Assembly (NCBI GenBank): GCA_029960885.1
Contig: JASBVV010000048.1
Coordinates: 1 to 41,169 of the forward strand
Length of the DNA stretch: 41,169 nucleotides
Origin: Kyrpidia sp.
Lineage (GTDB): Bacteria; Bacillota; Bacilli; Kyrpidiales; Kyrpidiaceae
Reading direction: 5' to 3'
Position numbers and translations under genes: made by a program. The notes beneath the pieces are model-generated. The model saw only the letters and a list, made by a program, of their open reading frames with translations. It was not told the DNA's origin and searched no databases. Below, in pieces: positions 1 through 8,140 of the stretch (positions are counted from its first letter, which is position 1; every line of letters starts with the position of its first letter).

Positions 1-572
1 GCCACCCGGGGACGACGGAAAACTTCGACTTCCCGGACGCCCGCGGTGGCCAACACCGCCGCTTCCGCCGGTCCGATTCGGTCACCGGGCCCCACCGGTG
101 CGAAGCCCCGGGCCAGATCTTCACCCCGGCGCTGGATCGATTCCCCGGGGAGCACCGGGCGGACCAGCTCGATGTGCTCTCCCGCCGATCCCCGGGAACC
201 CACCGGCAATCGGACATCTTCCATCGGAATCACCGCATCCGCCCCCTCGGCCACCGGAGCCCCGGTCATGGTTCGCACGGCTTGCCCGGGCCCCAACACC
301 TTCCTCGGCCATCCGCCGGCCGCCACTTCATCGATCACAACAAGGGACACCGGAGCCTCCGCTGATGCCGTACCGCAATCGGCCGACCGCACCGCGTAAC
401 CGTCCATGAGCGAGCGATCGAAGGGCGGCACGTCTTCAGGCAGGGCCGTCGGCCGGGCGATCACCTCGCCCGCCGCCTCGCTCAAAGGAATCCGGACCAC
501 ATCCAACCGCTCCACCCGCTCAAAGCACCGATGCCGGGCTTCCACCACATCGATCAAATCCGGTCCTTGCAT
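1..572 (-). CDS. moeA: Molybdopterin molybdenumtransferase MoeA (N-terminal part, cut by window edge)
   Basis: MoeA inserts molybdate (or tungstate) into adenylylated molybdopterin, the last step of Moco synthesis, in the cytoplasm. The minus strand reads open from an ATG at 572 to the left edge, giving 190 codons of a protein normally near 400 residues. Family landmarks are clear: PPFDRSLMDGYAV at residues 49-61, containing the conserved MDGYA aspartate (D57), and MTGAPVAEGADAVIPMED at 102-119. The start follows an AAGGAG Shine-Dalgarno. The gene lies 54 bp downstream of the DUF1641 gene and reads in the same direction as fdhF, so it probably belongs to a formate dehydrogenase operon. The C-terminal half cannot be judged. 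Confidence 0.93.
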   Translation of the reverse strand, partial: MQGPDLIDVVEARHRCFERVERLDVVRIPLSEAAGEVIARPTALPEDVPPFDRSLMDGYAVRSADCGTASAEAPVSLVVIDEVAAGGWPRKVLGPGQAVRTMTGAPVAEGADAVIPMEDVRLPVGSRGSAGEHIELVRPVLPGESIQRRGEDLARGFAPVGPGDRIGPAEAAVLATAGVREVEVFRRPRV

Positions 573-626
573 CTGCGCATCTCCTTTCCCTCGTTTCGGC
601 CTTGAACTCAATCGTGAACGCCCCTT

Positions 627-1190
627 TCAGGCTCCCGCCCCTGAGGAACCGGGGCCCCGGTGTCCATCATCCGCGGAACCCGCCCCCGGGTTTCTGCCGT
701 CCCCGGTTCCGCGGCGCACAGCCATCCCCAGGACCTTCGCCCCTTGAAGCATCATGAGAAGCCCCACCACCACATCGGGGTCCCGCATCGCACGGAGCAG
801 GTCCATTATCCCCGGAGGCCGGCGATTCCACTGCTCGGCCCCCGCCGCTTGGCGCAATCCGTCGGTTACAACCTTCGCTGTTCCCGCCATCCCCTGCAGA
901 TCCACGGCAGCAAGCAGCCCGCCCGCGCTCACCACATTCTTGAGCAGCCGTTTTCCCCCTTCGCTGCCGATCTGGTTCACCAGAATTTCCAGGATCTCTT
1001 CCCCGGCGGCGACCACATCCCGGACGACCCGCAATAGGCCCTTTTCATGCAATACACGAACGACATCCAGAACGTCCGCCAACTCCTCTCGGTATTCCGC
1101 CAGGAGATTCTCCGATCCCTCGATTTCCTGGCGCCGGGTCTGTCCGTCATCCGCAGACGGCCGTATCACAGTGCGAATGGGTTCAGCCAC
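627..1190 (-). CDS. DUF1641 formate-dehydrogenase-associated protein
   Basis: A 187-residue soluble protein of the DUF1641 family (B. subtilis YjgD type), whose genes usually accompany FdhF-type dehydrogenases. The biochemical role is not established; an accessory or electron-transfer partner subunit is an inference. The body (about residues 25-165) is helical, with the family-like stretch NQIGSEGGKRLLKNVVSAGGLLAAVDL near residues 72-98, and it ends in a Gly/Asp/Arg-rich, probably disordered tail. I see no cysteine cluster, so it does not look like an Fe-S subunit. The start is a GTG at 1190 preceded by a strong AAAGGAGG. It overlaps the fdhF stop codon by 8 bp, indicating translational coupling. 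Confidence 0.85.
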   Translation of the reverse strand: MAEPIRTVIRPSADDGQTRRQEIEGSENLLAEYREELADVLDVVRVLHEKGLLRVVRDVVAAGEEILEILVNQIGSEGGKRLLKNVVSAGGLLAAVDLQGMAGTAKVVTDGLRQAAGAEQWNRRPPGIMDLLRAMRDPDVVVGLLMMLQGAKVLGMAVRRGTGDGRNPGAGSADDGHRGPGSSGAGA

Positions 1191-4140
1191 GTGCGGACCC
1201 TCCTTTCCCCGGGAACACGTAATCGGTGCGCCGCCATTTTTCCTCGACCCGGACCCCCGGTCCGGGATTCGGGCGGTGGAACCGCGGATTGTGGGCGGGA
1301 AGAGGCGGGGGACCGGAGCTTTCCAACACCTCCATGCGGACCCGGATCTCCTTGTAGGCCGGCGTATGCGTGACCCGGTCTGTGTGTGAACCGGTCACAT
1401 AATTCACCGCTCCTTCATCCGCCGAATTCATCGGCAAATACAACTCCCGTCCGGTCACCCGGTCGGTCACCAGGGCCCGCACGACCACTTCCCCGTAAGG
1501 GGACACCAACTTCACCAGCGCTCCGGACTCGAGCCCCCGCTCCCGGGCCAACTCCGGAGACACTTCCACAAAGGCCTCGGGCACCTTGTGGCGGATGCCT
1601 CCGGTTTTGTACGTCATGTTCCCTTCATGAAAATGTTCCAGAATCCGGCCGTTGTTCAGGTGCAGATCGTACTCGTCGGAAAAGGTGACCGGCGGGATCC
1701 ACCCCATGGGATACAACCGCGCCCGTCCGTCCGGGAAGGCAAACTTTTCGGTGTACAAAAGAGGCGAATCGGTACCGTCTTCCGCCACCGGCCACTGCAG
1801 ACTGCGAAACCCCTCCAGCCGGTCATACCGAACTCCGGCAAAAAGCGGCGCAAGCCGGGCCGCCTCGTCCATGATTTCACCCGGATGCCTGTAGGACCAT
1901 CCGGCGCCGAGGCGATTGGCCACCGCCTGGATGATCTCCCAATCCGGCTTCGAGTCGCCCAGGGGATCCAGCGCCCGGTACAGCCGCTGAATCCGCCGTT
2001 CGGTGTTGGTGAACGTTCCTTCTTTCTCCAAACTCGGGCTGGCCGGAAGAACCACGTCCGCAAACTCGGCGGTGCGGGTGAGGAAGATATCCTGCACCAC
2101 CATAAAGTCTAATTTTTTGAATGCGTCCTGTACATCATTGGCGTTGGCGTCCACCAGGCTCATGTCCTCTCCGATGATGTACATGGCCCGGAGCTTCCCG
2201 GCATGGATGGCATCCACCATCTCGTGGTTGTCCAGCCCCGGGGTCTCCGGCAGGGCCGCGCCCCATCCTTCCTCGTACCGCCGCCTCACCGCCGGGTCGT
2301 CCACCCGTTCATATCCCGGAAAATACGCCGGCATCGCGCCGAAATCGCTGGCTCCCTGGACATTGTTGTGCCCGCGCAGCGGATACGCCCCGGTGCCCGG
2401 CCGCCCGTAATTGCCGGTGACCAACAGCAGATTGGAAATCGCTGTACTGGTGTCGCTGCCGCCGCAATGCTGGGTCACGCCCATGGCCCAGAGCACGCAT
2501 ACCGTCTTGGCGTCGTGGATCATCTCCGCCACCCGGATGAGATCCCGCTCCGCGATCCCGGTCACCGACGCCGCGTATTCCAAGGTGAACGGCTCCAGAC
2601 TTTTTACGAATTCCTCCAGTCCGGTCACGCGATCCGCCAGAAATGCCGCATCTTCCCAACCCCGGTCGAGGATATATTTCGTCACCGCCGCCAACCAGAC
2701 AAAATCCGTCCCGGGCGCCGGGTGCAAAAACAGGTCCGCCCGCCGGGCCATCTCGTGCCGGCGCAAATCGGCAACAATCACCTTTTGCCCCCGCAGCTTT
2801 TGCGCCCGTTTCACCCGGGTGGCCAGGACCGGATGGGACTCCGCGGTATTCGATCCGATGATGATCACCAGATCCGCGGCGGCAATATCGGCGATGGAGC
2901 CGGAGTCTCCGCCGTATCCCACCGTGCGGAACAATCCCTGGGTGGCCGGGGACTGACAGTACCTGGAGCAATTGTCCACATTGTTGGTTCCGATCACCGC
3001 CCGGGCCAGCTTCTGCATCAGATAAGCCTCTTCATTGGTGCATTTCGACGAGGCGATGAATCCCAGGGCATCCGGCCCGTACGCGTCGCGGATCGCGGTA
3101 AACCGTCCGGCGATGACGTCCAGCGCTTCATCCCACGTGGCCTCCACGAACGCGCCGTCGCGCCGAACCAAGGGCTTCGTCAGCCGCTCCGGGCTGTTGA
3201 TGTGCCCCCAGCCGAATTTGCCCTTGACGCAGGTGGAGATCCCGTTCGCCGGCGCCTCCGGGCTCGGTTCGATTTTCAAAATGTATCGGCCCTTGGTCCA
3301 CACTTCAAAGCTGCACCCGACCCCGCAATAGGTGCACACCGTTTTCGTCCGTTTAATTCCCTGCCGGCGCACCGCCTCTTCGGCGTCGGATAGGGCGAGA
3401 ATGGGACCGTATCCCGGTTCCGCCTCTTTGGTGATCTCGATCATGGTGCGGAGAACCTCCGGTTTGAGCCCGGTCATGAGCCCGGCGCGGCCGAGCATGG
3501 ATTTCTCCATGAGGGCGTTGCACGGACACACCGTCACGCAGTGGCCGCAGGAGACACAGGAGGACTGGTCGATGGGCACTCCCCCGTCCCACACCACCCG
3601 GGGGCGGTCCAGGCTCCAGTCGATGGAAAGCGTCTCGTTCACCTGCAGATTCTGACAAGCCTCCACGCACCGGCCGCACAAAATGCACTGGTTCGGGTCG
3701 TACCGGTAAAACGGGTTCGAGTCGTCCACCTCATAGGGTTTCGGGGAAAACGGTTCGCTCTGGTGCCTGACCCCGAGCAGTTTGACCGTATTGTGAACGA
3801 CACAGTTGCCGTTGTTGTTGTCGCACACCGTACAGTACAATTCGTGATTGACCAGGATGCGGTCCATCGCCTCCCGCCGAGCGCGGTGCACCGCCTCCGA
3901 GCGGGTGTCGATCCGCATCCCGTCCGCCGCCGGCGTGGCGCAGGACCGAACCAACCGCCCGTCCACCTCGACCAAACAGGTGTCGCAGGTTTGAATCGGC
4001 TCCAAACTCGGGTGATAGCACACATGGGGCACCGACTCCCCCCGTTCGAGCAAAAACTCCAACACCGACCGCTCCGGGGAGCAGCGGCAGACCTCCCCGT
4101 TCCACGTCAGCGCCGTTTCGCCTTCTGCGTGTTCTCCCAT
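1183..4140 (-). CDS. fdhF: FdhF-type formate dehydrogenase, catalytic subunit
   Basis: A 985-residue NuoG-like N-terminus fused to a molybdopterin oxidoreductase; predicted to oxidise formate to CO2 in the cytoplasm. Domains in order: a [2Fe-2S] plant-type ferredoxin region (C41, C52, C55, C67); a His-Cys3 [4Fe-4S] site (H99, C103, C106, C113); a 2x[4Fe-4S] ferredoxin domain (C152, C155, C158, C162 and C195, C198, C201, C205); a Mo-domain [4Fe-4S] site (C269, C272, C276, C304); then the bis-MGD domains. The Mo-ligand position is Cys395 in SRYCQSP. It is followed by Gln, where biochemically proven formate dehydrogenases have His. The size matches B. subtilis YjgC/YrhE. The ATG at 4140 follows AAGGGGGGAG. 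It heads an operon with DUF1641 and moeA, and fdhD is divergent. Formate is the likely substrate, but the Cys-Gln pair leaves some doubt. Confidence 0.93.
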   Translation of the reverse strand: MGEHAEGETALTWNGEVCRCSPERSVLEFLLERGESVPHVCYHPSLEPIQTCDTCLVEVDGRLVRSCATPAADGMRIDTRSEAVHRARREAMDRILVNHELYCTVCDNNNGNCVVHNTVKLLGVRHQSEPFSPKPYEVDDSNPFYRYDPNQCILCGRCVEACQNLQVNETLSIDWSLDRPRVVWDGGVPIDQSSCVSCGHCVTVCPCNALMEKSMLGRAGLMTGLKPEVLRTMIEITKEAEPGYGPILALSDAEEAVRRQGIKRTKTVCTYCGVGCSFEVWTKGRYILKIEPSPEAPANGISTCVKGKFGWGHINSPERLTKPLVRRDGAFVEATWDEALDVIAGRFTAIRDAYGPDALGFIASSKCTNEEAYLMQKLARAVIGTNNVDNCSRYCQSPATQGLFRTVGYGGDSGSIADIAAADLVIIIGSNTAESHPVLATRVKRAQKLRGQKVIVADLRRHEMARRADLFLHPAPGTDFVWLAAVTKYILDRGWEDAAFLADRVTGLEEFVKSLEPFTLEYAASVTGIAERDLIRVAEMIHDAKTVCVLWAMGVTQHCGGSDTSTAISNLLLVTGNYGRPGTGAYPLRGHNNVQGASDFGAMPAYFPGYERVDDPAVRRRYEEGWGAALPETPGLDNHEMVDAIHAGKLRAMYIIGEDMSLVDANANDVQDAFKKLDFMVVQDIFLTRTAEFADVVLPASPSLEKEGTFTNTERRIQRLYRALDPLGDSKPDWEIIQAVANRLGAGWSYRHPGEIMDEAARLAPLFAGVRYDRLEGFRSLQWPVAEDGTDSPLLYTEKFAFPDGRARLYPMGWIPPVTFSDEYDLHLNNGRILEHFHEGNMTYKTGGIRHKVPEAFVEVSPELARERGLESGALVKLVSPYGEVVVRALVTDRVTGRELYLPMNSADEGAVNYVTGSHTDRVTHTPAYKEIRVRMEVLESSGPPPLPAHNPRFHRPNPGPGVRVEEKWRRTDYVFPGKGGSARG

Positions 4141-4169
4141 GTCCCTGCTCCCCCCTTGTCACAGACAAA

Positions 4170-4247
4170 AACCATCGCAACGTTCCCGGGAACCGGCTGG
4201 GTCGCCCTGAGCATACCCCCTCCGTTCACCGAATCGTCGCGATGGTT
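4170..4247 (-). promoter_or_regulatory. Structured leader of fdhF: 13-bp stem with short U run
   Basis: On the minus strand the segments at 4247-4235 and 4182-4170 can pair over 13 bp (AACCATCGCGACG with CGTTGCGATGGTT, one G-U), enclosing 52 nt. The 3' arm runs straight into TTTTTG and ends 29 nt before the fdhF start. A perfect 12-nt palindrome, GTTCCCGGGAAC (4182-4193), lies at the inner edge. The arrangement resembles an attenuator or a riboswitch closing stem. I could not match it to a known aptamer class, including Moco. Confidence 0.5.
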
Positions 4248-4375
4248 AGCCACCGTCACCCCGATCGTACCGTGTTCCAACCGCATGGACTCTGATCTTA
4301 TAACTCGTTCATCCGGCTTCCTCCGTCGAAGCTGCTCGCGATGCGACTCCTCCATCTTCCATCCCCCGCAGAAAC

Positions 4376-4405
4376 AATGTAGCATTATTCTAAGAACGGA
4401 GTCAA
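4376..4405 (-). promoter_or_regulatory. Candidate sigma-A promoter of fdhF
   Basis: On the minus strand, TTGACT (4405-4400), an 18-bp spacer and TACATT (4381-4376) preceded by TGC form an extended -10 promoter. Initiation near 4368 would give a leader of about 230 nt carrying the structured element at 4170-4247. The rest of the 345-bp fdhF-fdhD gap shows no convincing gene, and I found no clear fdhD promoter. Confidence 0.5.
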
Positions 4406-4485
4406 CCAAATCCGTCCCCGGCGGCGGACGCGCAAAGATCCGGCGCGGAAGACACCGCTCGGGCGGAAAAGTGGAGGCGATCACA

Positions 4486-5277
4486 ATGACGGCCATTGTC
4501 CGTTCCCATAAGGCTCTTCGGATCACCGAAGAGTCCGTCCGCGATTTTGAGGATACCGTGGTGGTGGAAACACCGCTCACCCTGTACGTGAATGACGAAG
4601 AATTCGTCACCCTGGTGTGTACCCCGGAATTCCTGGACGAACTGGTCGTTGGCTTCATCGCTTCCGAAGGATTGATCCGCACCTTCGAGGACATCCGCTC
4701 CCTGGCGGTGGATGCGACCCGGGGCATGGCTTGGGTCGCTCTGCAAACCCAAAACGAGTTGCAGCGCCGCATGTTCGGAAAACGCGTGTTCTCCTCGTGT
4801 TGCGGCCGGGGCCGAACGTCGTTCTATTTTTTTAACGATACGCGGACCGCGCGCCCCGTGGAGGCCGAATGGACCGTGCCCCGCTCCGTGTGTTTCGAGA
4901 CCATGGCCGCCTTGCAGAGTCAATCCCACGCGTTTCACGTAACCGGGGGCATCCACAATGCCGCCCTGGCCGACCTTTCCGGACGTCTGGTCGCGGTACG
5001 GTCGGATATCGGCCGGCATAACGCCCTGGATAAACTCTACGGTTGGGCCTTGCACCACCGGTTGGACTTGGGGAAAACCATGGCTGTATTCAGTGGACGG
5101 GTATCTTCGGAAGTGCTGCTCAAAATCGCCAAGATGGGCGTGCCGCTTCTTCTCTCGAAATCGGCCCCCACGGACCTGGGCCTGAACATGGCGGAGGATC
5201 TCGGCATCACGGTGGTCGGTTTTCTCCGGGCGCGCACTATGAATGTGTACACCCACCCGCGAAGAATCGCACAATGA
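4486..5277 (+). CDS. fdhD: Formate dehydrogenase sulfurtransferase FdhD
   Basis: FdhD passes sulfur from a cysteine desulfurase to the molybdenum cofactor of formate dehydrogenase, an activation step needed for catalysis. The 263-residue product shows ETPLTLYVNDEE near residue 25, the conserved double cysteine in SSCCGRGRTSF (about residues 103-113) that forms the sulfur-carrying loop, and the C-terminal signature DIGRHNALDKLYG followed by SGRVSSEVLLKIAKMG. The ATG at 4486 sits 8 nt after GGAGG. An open frame runs on upstream to 3541, but that part is antisense to fdhF and has no ribosome site. The gene is divergent from fdhF, its functional partner, with cysteine desulfurase 2.9 kb away. Confidence 0.95.
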   Translation: MTAIVRSHKALRITEESVRDFEDTVVVETPLTLYVNDEEFVTLVCTPEFLDELVVGFIASEGLIRTFEDIRSLAVDATRGMAWVALQTQNELQRRMFGKRVFSSCCGRGRTSFYFFNDTRTARPVEAEWTVPRSVCFETMAALQSQSHAFHVTGGIHNAALADLSGRLVAVRSDIGRHNALDKLYGWALHHRLDLGKTMAVFSGRVSSEVLLKIAKMGVPLLLSKSAPTDLGLNMAEDLGITVVGFLRARTMNVYTHPRRIAQ

Positions 5278-5484
5278 AACGTGACCCGATGGTTTTCTTC
5301 GGGGGCGGTGCGACTCTGTCGGGTATGGCCACACATCTCGGATCACTTGATCTGCTGAACCTCGCCTATGGAATCACATCGCTGGGGTCGTCCTGGGAAA
5401 GCAAACGGATTGTTCAACGGCGGACGGCGCATCGTGTGGGCATCGGTGTCCGACTGAATCGGCCGCCGTAGCGAAAAAAGCAAC

Positions 5485-5517
5485 AAACCCCTCGCCCTCC
5501 CGTCGGGCAAGGGGTTT
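5485..5517 (-). terminator. Rho-independent terminator between fdhD and the SPW gene
   Basis: A 13-bp stem with one mismatch (AAACCCCTCGCCC with GGGCAAGGGGTTT) and a 7-nt loop. On the minus strand it is followed by TTTGTTGCTTTTTTC, ending the SPW transcript. The plus side has only a short T run, so it may serve fdhD weakly. The 200 bp between the fdhD stop and this hairpin hold nothing else I can identify. Confidence 0.8.
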
Positions 5518-5574
5518 CCGGCACAGCCGCCGGTCAATCATCTTGGATTATCGAATCATAATACCCTTACACAT

Positions 5575-5757
5575 TCACGAACCCCGTTTACTCATCTGGG
5601 AGCCCGCATAGGCCGACAAGGCCGCCACCACAATGCCGACAATGATGCTGTTCCACACCGCGCCGACATTCTGGCTGAAGTTGAAAACCCAAGGCGAAAC
5701 GATGAACCAGAGTCCCAGCAACGCGCTCAGCCATGCCGTCCAAGCTACTTGACCCAT
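5575..5757 (-). CDS. Small SPW-motif membrane protein
   Basis: A 60-residue protein with two hydrophobic segments (about residues 5-24 and 32-51) and a single Ser-Pro-Trp motif in WFIVSPWVFNF, as in the SPW repeat family (PF03779), whose members often carry two such motifs. It is probably an integral membrane protein of unknown function. The ATG at 5757 follows AAGGAGG with good spacing. The gene is monocistronic: a strong promoter lies at 5816-5844 and a terminator at 5485-5517. That isolation in an otherwise operon-rich region suggests independent, perhaps high, expression. Confidence 0.8.
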   Translation of the reverse strand: MGQVAWTAWLSALLGLWFIVSPWVFNFSQNVGAVWNSIIVGIVVAALSAYAGSQMSKRGS

Positions 5758-5815
5758 CCGGATCCCTCCTTGGTTTCAACTCACCCGACCCCAATCGGGA
5801 CGCCGGGCTACTTTA

Positions 5816-5844
5816 ATTATAGCGCACGATCCCCCTTGGCGCAA
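5816..5844 (-). promoter_or_regulatory. Strong sigma-A promoter of the SPW gene
   Basis: On the minus strand, TTGCGC (5844-5839), a 17-bp spacer and a consensus TATAAT (5821-5816). The transcript would carry a leader of about 50 nt before the SPW start codon. Confidence 0.75.
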
Positions 5845-5893
5845 GAAAAATTTGGTCAACCGGCCATATTCCAAGGTCTTTGCCCGGATCGGT

Positions 5894-6973
5894 TCAGAGA
5901 CGCCCTTCGATGGTCCCGCCGCCGACCACCTCACTCCCCTGATAAAACACCACCGCCTGACCCGGCGTCACCGCCCGCTGGGGCTCGTCAAACTCCACCC
6001 GGATCCGATCTCCCCGCTCCGGGTAGACGGTGGCCGGCGCCTCGGGGGCGGCATAGCGGATCTTCGCCGCGACCCGCAACGGATGGTCCGGGCGCGCAGC
6101 TGCGATCCAATTCACTCCGGACGCCGTCAGTCCCCGGGCAAACACCCGATCCTCCGACCCGAGAACCACACGATTGGTCTCGGGTAGAATATCCACCACG
6201 TACACCGGGTGTCCGAGAGCCACGCCCAGCCCCTTGCGCTGGCCGATGGTATAGAAAGGGATTCCCTGATGGGTGCCGACCACATTCCCCTCGATGTCCA
6301 CAAACTCGCCTTGACTCACCGGCTCCCCACCCGAACGACGGCGGAGAAATTCGCCGTGATCCCCATTCGGAATGAAGCAGATGTCCTGGCTCTCCGGCTT
6401 GTTCGCCACCCGCAGGCCGAATCGTTTCGCCAGCTCCCGAACCTGGGTTTTCTCGTACCCGCCCAACGGAAACAAGGTCCGGGCAAGTTGCTCCTGGGTC
6501 AGGTGGTACAGCACATACGTCTGATCCTTCCTCCGGTCCACCGCTTTCCGAAGCACATACCGTGCGCGGTCTTCGTCATACGCAATCCGGGCGTAATGAC
6601 CGGTGGCCAGGTAGTCGGCTCCCAGATCCATCGCCTGAGCGAGGAGCAGATCGTATTTCATGTACATGTTGCAGGCGATACAGGGGTTCGGCGTGCGGCC
6701 TCTCTTGTACTCCTCTTCAAAATACTGGATTACCCGTTTTTCGAATGCGTCCCGGTAATTCACCGCATAAAAAGGAATTCCAAGTGACTGGCAGACCCGC
6801 CGGGCATCGTTCACATCATCCACCGAGCAGCACCCGCCGGACGACTCCTCGTCATGTCCGCGCAGGCGCATGGTGATCCCTATCACGTCATAACCTTGTT
6901 CTTTCAGCAATGCCGCGGTGACCGAGCTGTCCACTCCGCCACTCATCGCGACCACCACCGTGCCCTTATCCAT
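5894..6973 (-). CDS. mnmA: tRNA-specific 2-thiouridylase MnmA
   Basis: MnmA adenylates U34 of Lys, Glu and Gln tRNAs and replaces its oxygen with sulfur. The 359-residue product carries the ATP-binding PP-loop SGGVDSS (11-17), the catalytic cysteine in PNPCIAC (C98), and the persulfide-accepting cysteine in QDICFIP (C199). I chose the ATG at 6973, giving MDKGTVVVAMSGG; it overlaps the cysteine desulfurase stop codon by 8 bp. An in-frame TTG at 7003 lies inside that gene and would add ten residues the family lacks. The neighbouring cysteine desulfurase is the expected sulfur donor, as in the B. subtilis yrvO-trmU pair. Confidence 0.96.
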   Translation of the reverse strand: MDKGTVVVAMSGGVDSSVTAALLKEQGYDVIGITMRLRGHDEESSGGCCSVDDVNDARRVCQSLGIPFYAVNYRDAFEKRVIQYFEEEYKRGRTPNPCIACNMYMKYDLLLAQAMDLGADYLATGHYARIAYDEDRARYVLRKAVDRRKDQTYVLYHLTQEQLARTLFPLGGYEKTQVRELAKRFGLRVANKPESQDICFIPNGDHGEFLRRRSGGEPVSQGEFVDIEGNVVGTHQGIPFYTIGQRKGLGVALGHPVYVVDILPETNRVVLGSEDRVFARGLTASGVNWIAAARPDHPLRVAAKIRYAAPEAPATVYPERGDRIRVEFDEPQRAVTPGQAVVFYQGSEVVGGGTIEGRL

Positions 6974-8120
6974 GGCTGTTCCGCCGGCGCAACCGACGGG
7001 CAATCCGCCCTGCGGCGCGGCCGGCCGTCTCCACCTCCTCCATTGTCGTTTCCACGGAAAAACTGAATCGCACGGAACTTCGAATCACCGAGTCCGGGAC
7101 CCCCATCGCTTTCAGAACATGGGACGGTTGCAGCGACCCCGAAGTACACGCGGAACCGCTGGACGCGGCGATCCCCTGGAGGTCGAGATTCATCAACACC
7201 GTTTCCGCCGCCGCCCCGGGAAACGCCACATTGACGATGGCGGGAACAGCTCTTTCAGGGGAGTGGACCACGATCTCGCCGTCGAATTCCTCCCTCGCCG
7301 CCTGAAGCAATGCCGCTTTCAGCCGGGCCGCATGCTCAAAGCCGGTCCGCCTCTTGGACAGGAGCCGTGCCGCCGCAACGCCGAACCCCACGACGCCCGG
7401 GAGATTTTCCGTCCCGGCCCGGCGGCCGCGCTCTTGCGCCCCGCCCCGCAACAGGGGCATCCACGGGGTTCCCCGCCGGATGTACAGGGCCCCGATGCCT
7501 GAGGGGCCGTGCAGCTTGTGGGCCGACATCGACAACAGATCGCACCCCGCCTCTTCGACATCGACCGGCAACCACGGAACCGCCTGCACGGCATCGGTGT
7601 GAAAGATCGCGCCCCGCTCCCTGGCCAGACCCGCCGCCTCCCGCACCGGTTGAATCGCCCCGGTCTCATTGTTGACCCACATGACACTGACCAAAATGGT
7701 ATCGGAACGCATCACCCGGGCCACCATCCCGGCATCCACCACCCCGTCCGGGCGGGGTTCCACATAAGATACCTCGAACCCCATCGTTTCCAGCCACTGT
7801 GCCGCATGCAGGACCGCGTGGTGTTCGATCGCCGTGGTCACAATATGCCGTCCTCGGTCGCGCAGAGCCAAGGCGGCTCCGATCAAGGCGGCGTTATCCG
7901 CCTCCGTGCCCCCGCTCGTGAACACCACATCGCTCGGCGGTGCGCCAATGAGCGCCGCCACCGCGTCCCGGGCGTCCTCCACAGCCGCCTTGGCTCTGCG
8001 GCCGAACTGGTGAATACTGGACGGATTGCCCGGGGGCCCTCCGAGGTAGGGCTCCATGGCCGCCCGCACTTCCGGAAGCACGAAGGTGGTCGCCGCATGG
8101 TCGAGATAAATCGCAGCCAA
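6966..8120 (-). CDS. Cysteine desulfurase, YrvO/IscS type
   Basis: A PLP enzyme that removes sulfur from cysteine as an enzyme-bound persulfide, here most likely for MnmA and possibly FdhD. From a TTG start it has 384 residues: IYLDHAATT at the N-terminus, the PLP lysine in SAHKLHG (K202) and the catalytic cysteine in SSGSACTSGS (C325). Three starts are possible: TTG 8144 (overlapping the cymR stop as TTGA), ATG 8138 and TTG 8120. I prefer 8120 because GAGAGGGGTGGAG lies just upstream and the N-terminus then matches B. subtilis YrvO; neither upstream start has a visible ribosome site. The cymR-desulfurase-mnmA order is conserved in Bacillus. Confidence 0.94.
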   Translation of the reverse strand: MAAIYLDHAATTFVLPEVRAAMEPYLGGPPGNPSSIHQFGRRAKAAVEDARDAVAALIGAPPSDVVFTSGGTEADNAALIGAALALRDRGRHIVTTAIEHHAVLHAAQWLETMGFEVSYVEPRPDGVVDAGMVARVMRSDTILVSVMWVNNETGAIQPVREAAGLARERGAIFHTDAVQAVPWLPVDVEEAGCDLLSMSAHKLHGPSGIGALYIRRGTPWMPLLRGGAQERGRRAGTENLPGVVGFGVAAARLLSKRRTGFEHAARLKAALLQAAREEFDGEIVVHSPERAVPAIVNVAFPGAAAETVLMNLDLQGIAASSGSACTSGSLQPSHVLKAMGVPDSVIRSSVRFSFSVETTMEEVETAGRAAGRIARRLRRRNSHG

Positions 8121-8140
8121 CGGCTCCACCCCTCTCATGC

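Noticed and set aside
4230-4265. Fluoride riboswitch-like string near GCGATGG on the plus strand
   Set aside because: The GGCGATGG core is not matched exactly, the downstream pseudoknot partner is missing, and no fluoride gene is near.
3541-4485. Upstream extension of the fdhD frame
   Set aside because: It is antisense to fdhF and unlike FdhD; the ATG at 4486 has a good ribosome site and gives the family length.
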